A stretch of 6,474 bases of DNA from an uncultured Collinsella sp. (GTDB taxonomy: Bacteria; Actinomycetota; Coriobacteriia; Coriobacteriales; Coriobacteriaceae): contig URWM01000089.1 of the NCBI GenBank assembly GCA_900551655.1, positions 1 to 6,474 of the forward strand, read 5' to 3'. The notes beneath the pieces are model-generated. The model was not told where the DNA came from. It was given only the letters and a program-made list of their open reading frames with translations, and searched no databases. Positions 5,330 to 6,474 of this stretch are shown here, piece by piece. The translations under genes were made by a program, and so were the position numbers. Every line of letters begins with the position of its first letter. The first letter of the stretch is position 1.

Positions 5330-6474
5330 ATGGTTGATGAGGACTTTGCCTGGCGGCTTGCGCAGGAGCTTGTGCGGATCGACAGCTCAGACCCAGGCGC
5401 GTATGAGGATGAAATTGAGCGGTATATCAAAGCGCTGGTTGAGTACTGGATGGCGCAGCTGAGCCATCCGGTACTCGATGCCGTGCAGATTGAGGAACTC
5501 GAGGTGCTCCCCGGACGCCGCAACCTTATGGTCACCGTGCCGGGACTGAGCGACGAGCCACGGCTCGTCTATATCTGCCATATGGATACCGTTACACTGG
5601 GCGATGGCTGGGACGCGGACATTCCGCCGCTCGGAGCGATCGTGCGCAACGATAAACTCTATGGCCGCGGTGCCTGCGATATGAAGGGTGGCCTGGCCTG
5701 CGCCATTGCCGCACTGGTCCATACGCTCGAGCGCGTGGCGGCGGTTGGCGCGCTGCCCCACCGCGGCTTTTCGCTCATCTGCTCGGTCGACGAGGAAGAC
5801 TTTATGCGCGGCTCCGAGGCAGCCATCGACGCCGGCTGGGTCGGCTCGCGCGAATGGGTACTGGACACCGAGCCCACCGATGGACAGATTCAGGTGGCGC
5901 ACAAGGGACGCACATGGTTCGAGATCGAGATGGCCGGCGTGACGGCACATGCGAGCCAGCCTTGGAAGGGCGCCGACGCCGTCGCCGCCATGGCCGAGGT
6001 CGTCTGCGCGTTGCGCCGCGCGTTCATAGCGTTGCCCGTACACGATGAGCTGGGGCCTTCGACCATCACGTTTGGCCAAATCGAGGGCGGATATCGCCCC
6101 TACGTCGTACCCGACCGCGCCAAAGTCTGGGTCGACATGCGCCTGACCCCGCCGACCGATACGGCCGCCGCGACGCGCATGGTAGAGCAGGCCATCGCCG
6201 TCGCCGAAGCCGCCGTTCCCGGTTGCCATGGCAGCTACACCGTGACGGGCGACCGCCCCGCCATCGAGCGCGACCCGAACTCTCCCCTTCTAGCAGCGCT
6301 CAAGCGTGCCGCCGATGACGTGACGGACGCGGACACGACCGTCGGCTTCTTTACCGGCTACACCGACACTGCCGTCATTGCCGGCAAGACAGGTAACCGA
6401 AATTGCATGAGCTACGGCCCCGGCTCGCTCGCGCTCGCACACAAGCCCAACGAATATGTGCCCCACGCCGATAT
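5330..6474 (+). CDS. M20-family metallo-deacylase/peptidase (ArgE/DapE-like), 3'-partial
   Basis: Di-zinc cytosolic hydrolase that cleaves an amide bond in N-acyl amino acids or small peptides. 381 codons are visible with no stop, so it runs off the right edge close to the usual ~400-residue end. M20 ligands are all present: His84 and Asp86 in CHMDTV, bridging Asp117 in GRGACDMKGG, general base Glu155 and ligand Glu156 in SVDEED, acid Glu181 in DTEPT, and the last His371 in AHKPNEYV. The lid/dimerisation domain is about residues 188-300, starting near AHKGR and AHASQPW. The AHxPxEY ending is nearer to ArgE-type and general M20 deacylases than to DapE, but substrate cannot be assigned. Start: ATG 5330 after GAGG, giving MVDEDFAWRLAQELVRIDS, a normal M20 N-terminus. 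It is divergent from the minus-strand gene across 154 bp containing a palindrome. Confidence 0.92.
   Translation, partial: MVDEDFAWRLAQELVRIDSSDPGAYEDEIERYIKALVEYWMAQLSHPVLDAVQIEELEVLPGRRNLMVTVPGLSDEPRLVYICHMDTVTLGDGWDADIPPLGAIVRNDKLYGRGACDMKGGLACAIAALVHTLERVAAVGALPHRGFSLICSVDEEDFMRGSEAAIDAGWVGSREWVLDTEPTDGQIQVAHKGRTWFEIEMAGVTAHASQPWKGADAVAAMAEVVCALRRAFIALPVHDELGPSTITFGQIEGGYRPYVVPDRAKVWVDMRLTPPTDTAAATRMVEQAIAVAEAAVPGCHGSYTVTGDRPAIERDPNSPLLAALKRAADDVTDADTTVGFFTGYTDTAVIAGKTGNRNCMSYGPGSLALAHKPNEYVPHAD

Noticed and set aside
5176..5535. Upstream extension of the minus-strand gene to an ATG at 5535 (469 aa)
   Set aside because: The first ~70 residues are low-complexity Ser-rich antisense of the well-supported M20 gene. 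A start inside 5176-5330 (TTG 5310) stays possible, but ATG 5175 is preferred.

Overview
The window looks like a piece of a high-GC actinobacterial chromosome. Protein style (a short ACT-type SerA next to SerC, and an AbiEi-like protein with a nuclease-fold tail) and codon use suggest Coriobacteriia, possibly Collinsella. That assignment is from memory of the families; no search was run. The first 11 bases match the end of the Tn5/Nextera mosaic end, so the left edge is probably a contig end with leftover adapter.

Layout, left to right. Bases 1-1188 (+) are the C-terminal two thirds of a CPA1 (NhaP-type) cation/proton antiporter ending in two tandem RCK_C/TrkA_C-like lobes. Bases 1189-1415 are intergenic, with a possible orphan coding tail and a candidate promoter. 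Bases 1416-2540 (+) are serC (phosphoserine aminotransferase), complete in sequence but cut by one in-frame TAG at 1986-1988, just before the PLP-binding lysine. Bases 2613-3776 (+) are an intact short-form serA (3-phosphoglycerate dehydrogenase with ACT domain), closed by a strong hairpin terminator. Bases 3777-4125 carry no convincing gene but hold a 43-bp imperfect inverted repeat around a 91-bp spacer. Bases 4126-5175 (-) encode an AbiEi-like protein with a PD-(D/E)XK/DUF559-like C-terminus and no toxin partner in view. A divergent region with a 15-bp-arm palindrome follows. Bases 5330-6474 (+) are an M20-family metallo-deacylase/peptidase that runs off the right edge.

serC and serA encode the second and first steps of the phosphorylated serine pathway (3-phosphoglycerate to 3-phosphohydroxypyruvate to phosphoserine) and are spaced like an operon. 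If the amber codon is real, the strain would make an intact SerA but a truncated SerC without its catalytic lysine, so it would need a suppressor, another aminotransferase or external serine. The antiporter, the AbiEi-like gene and the M20 enzyme show no functional link to serine synthesis. The AbiEi-like gene and the AT-richer repeat beside it look like an accessory insertion between housekeeping genes.
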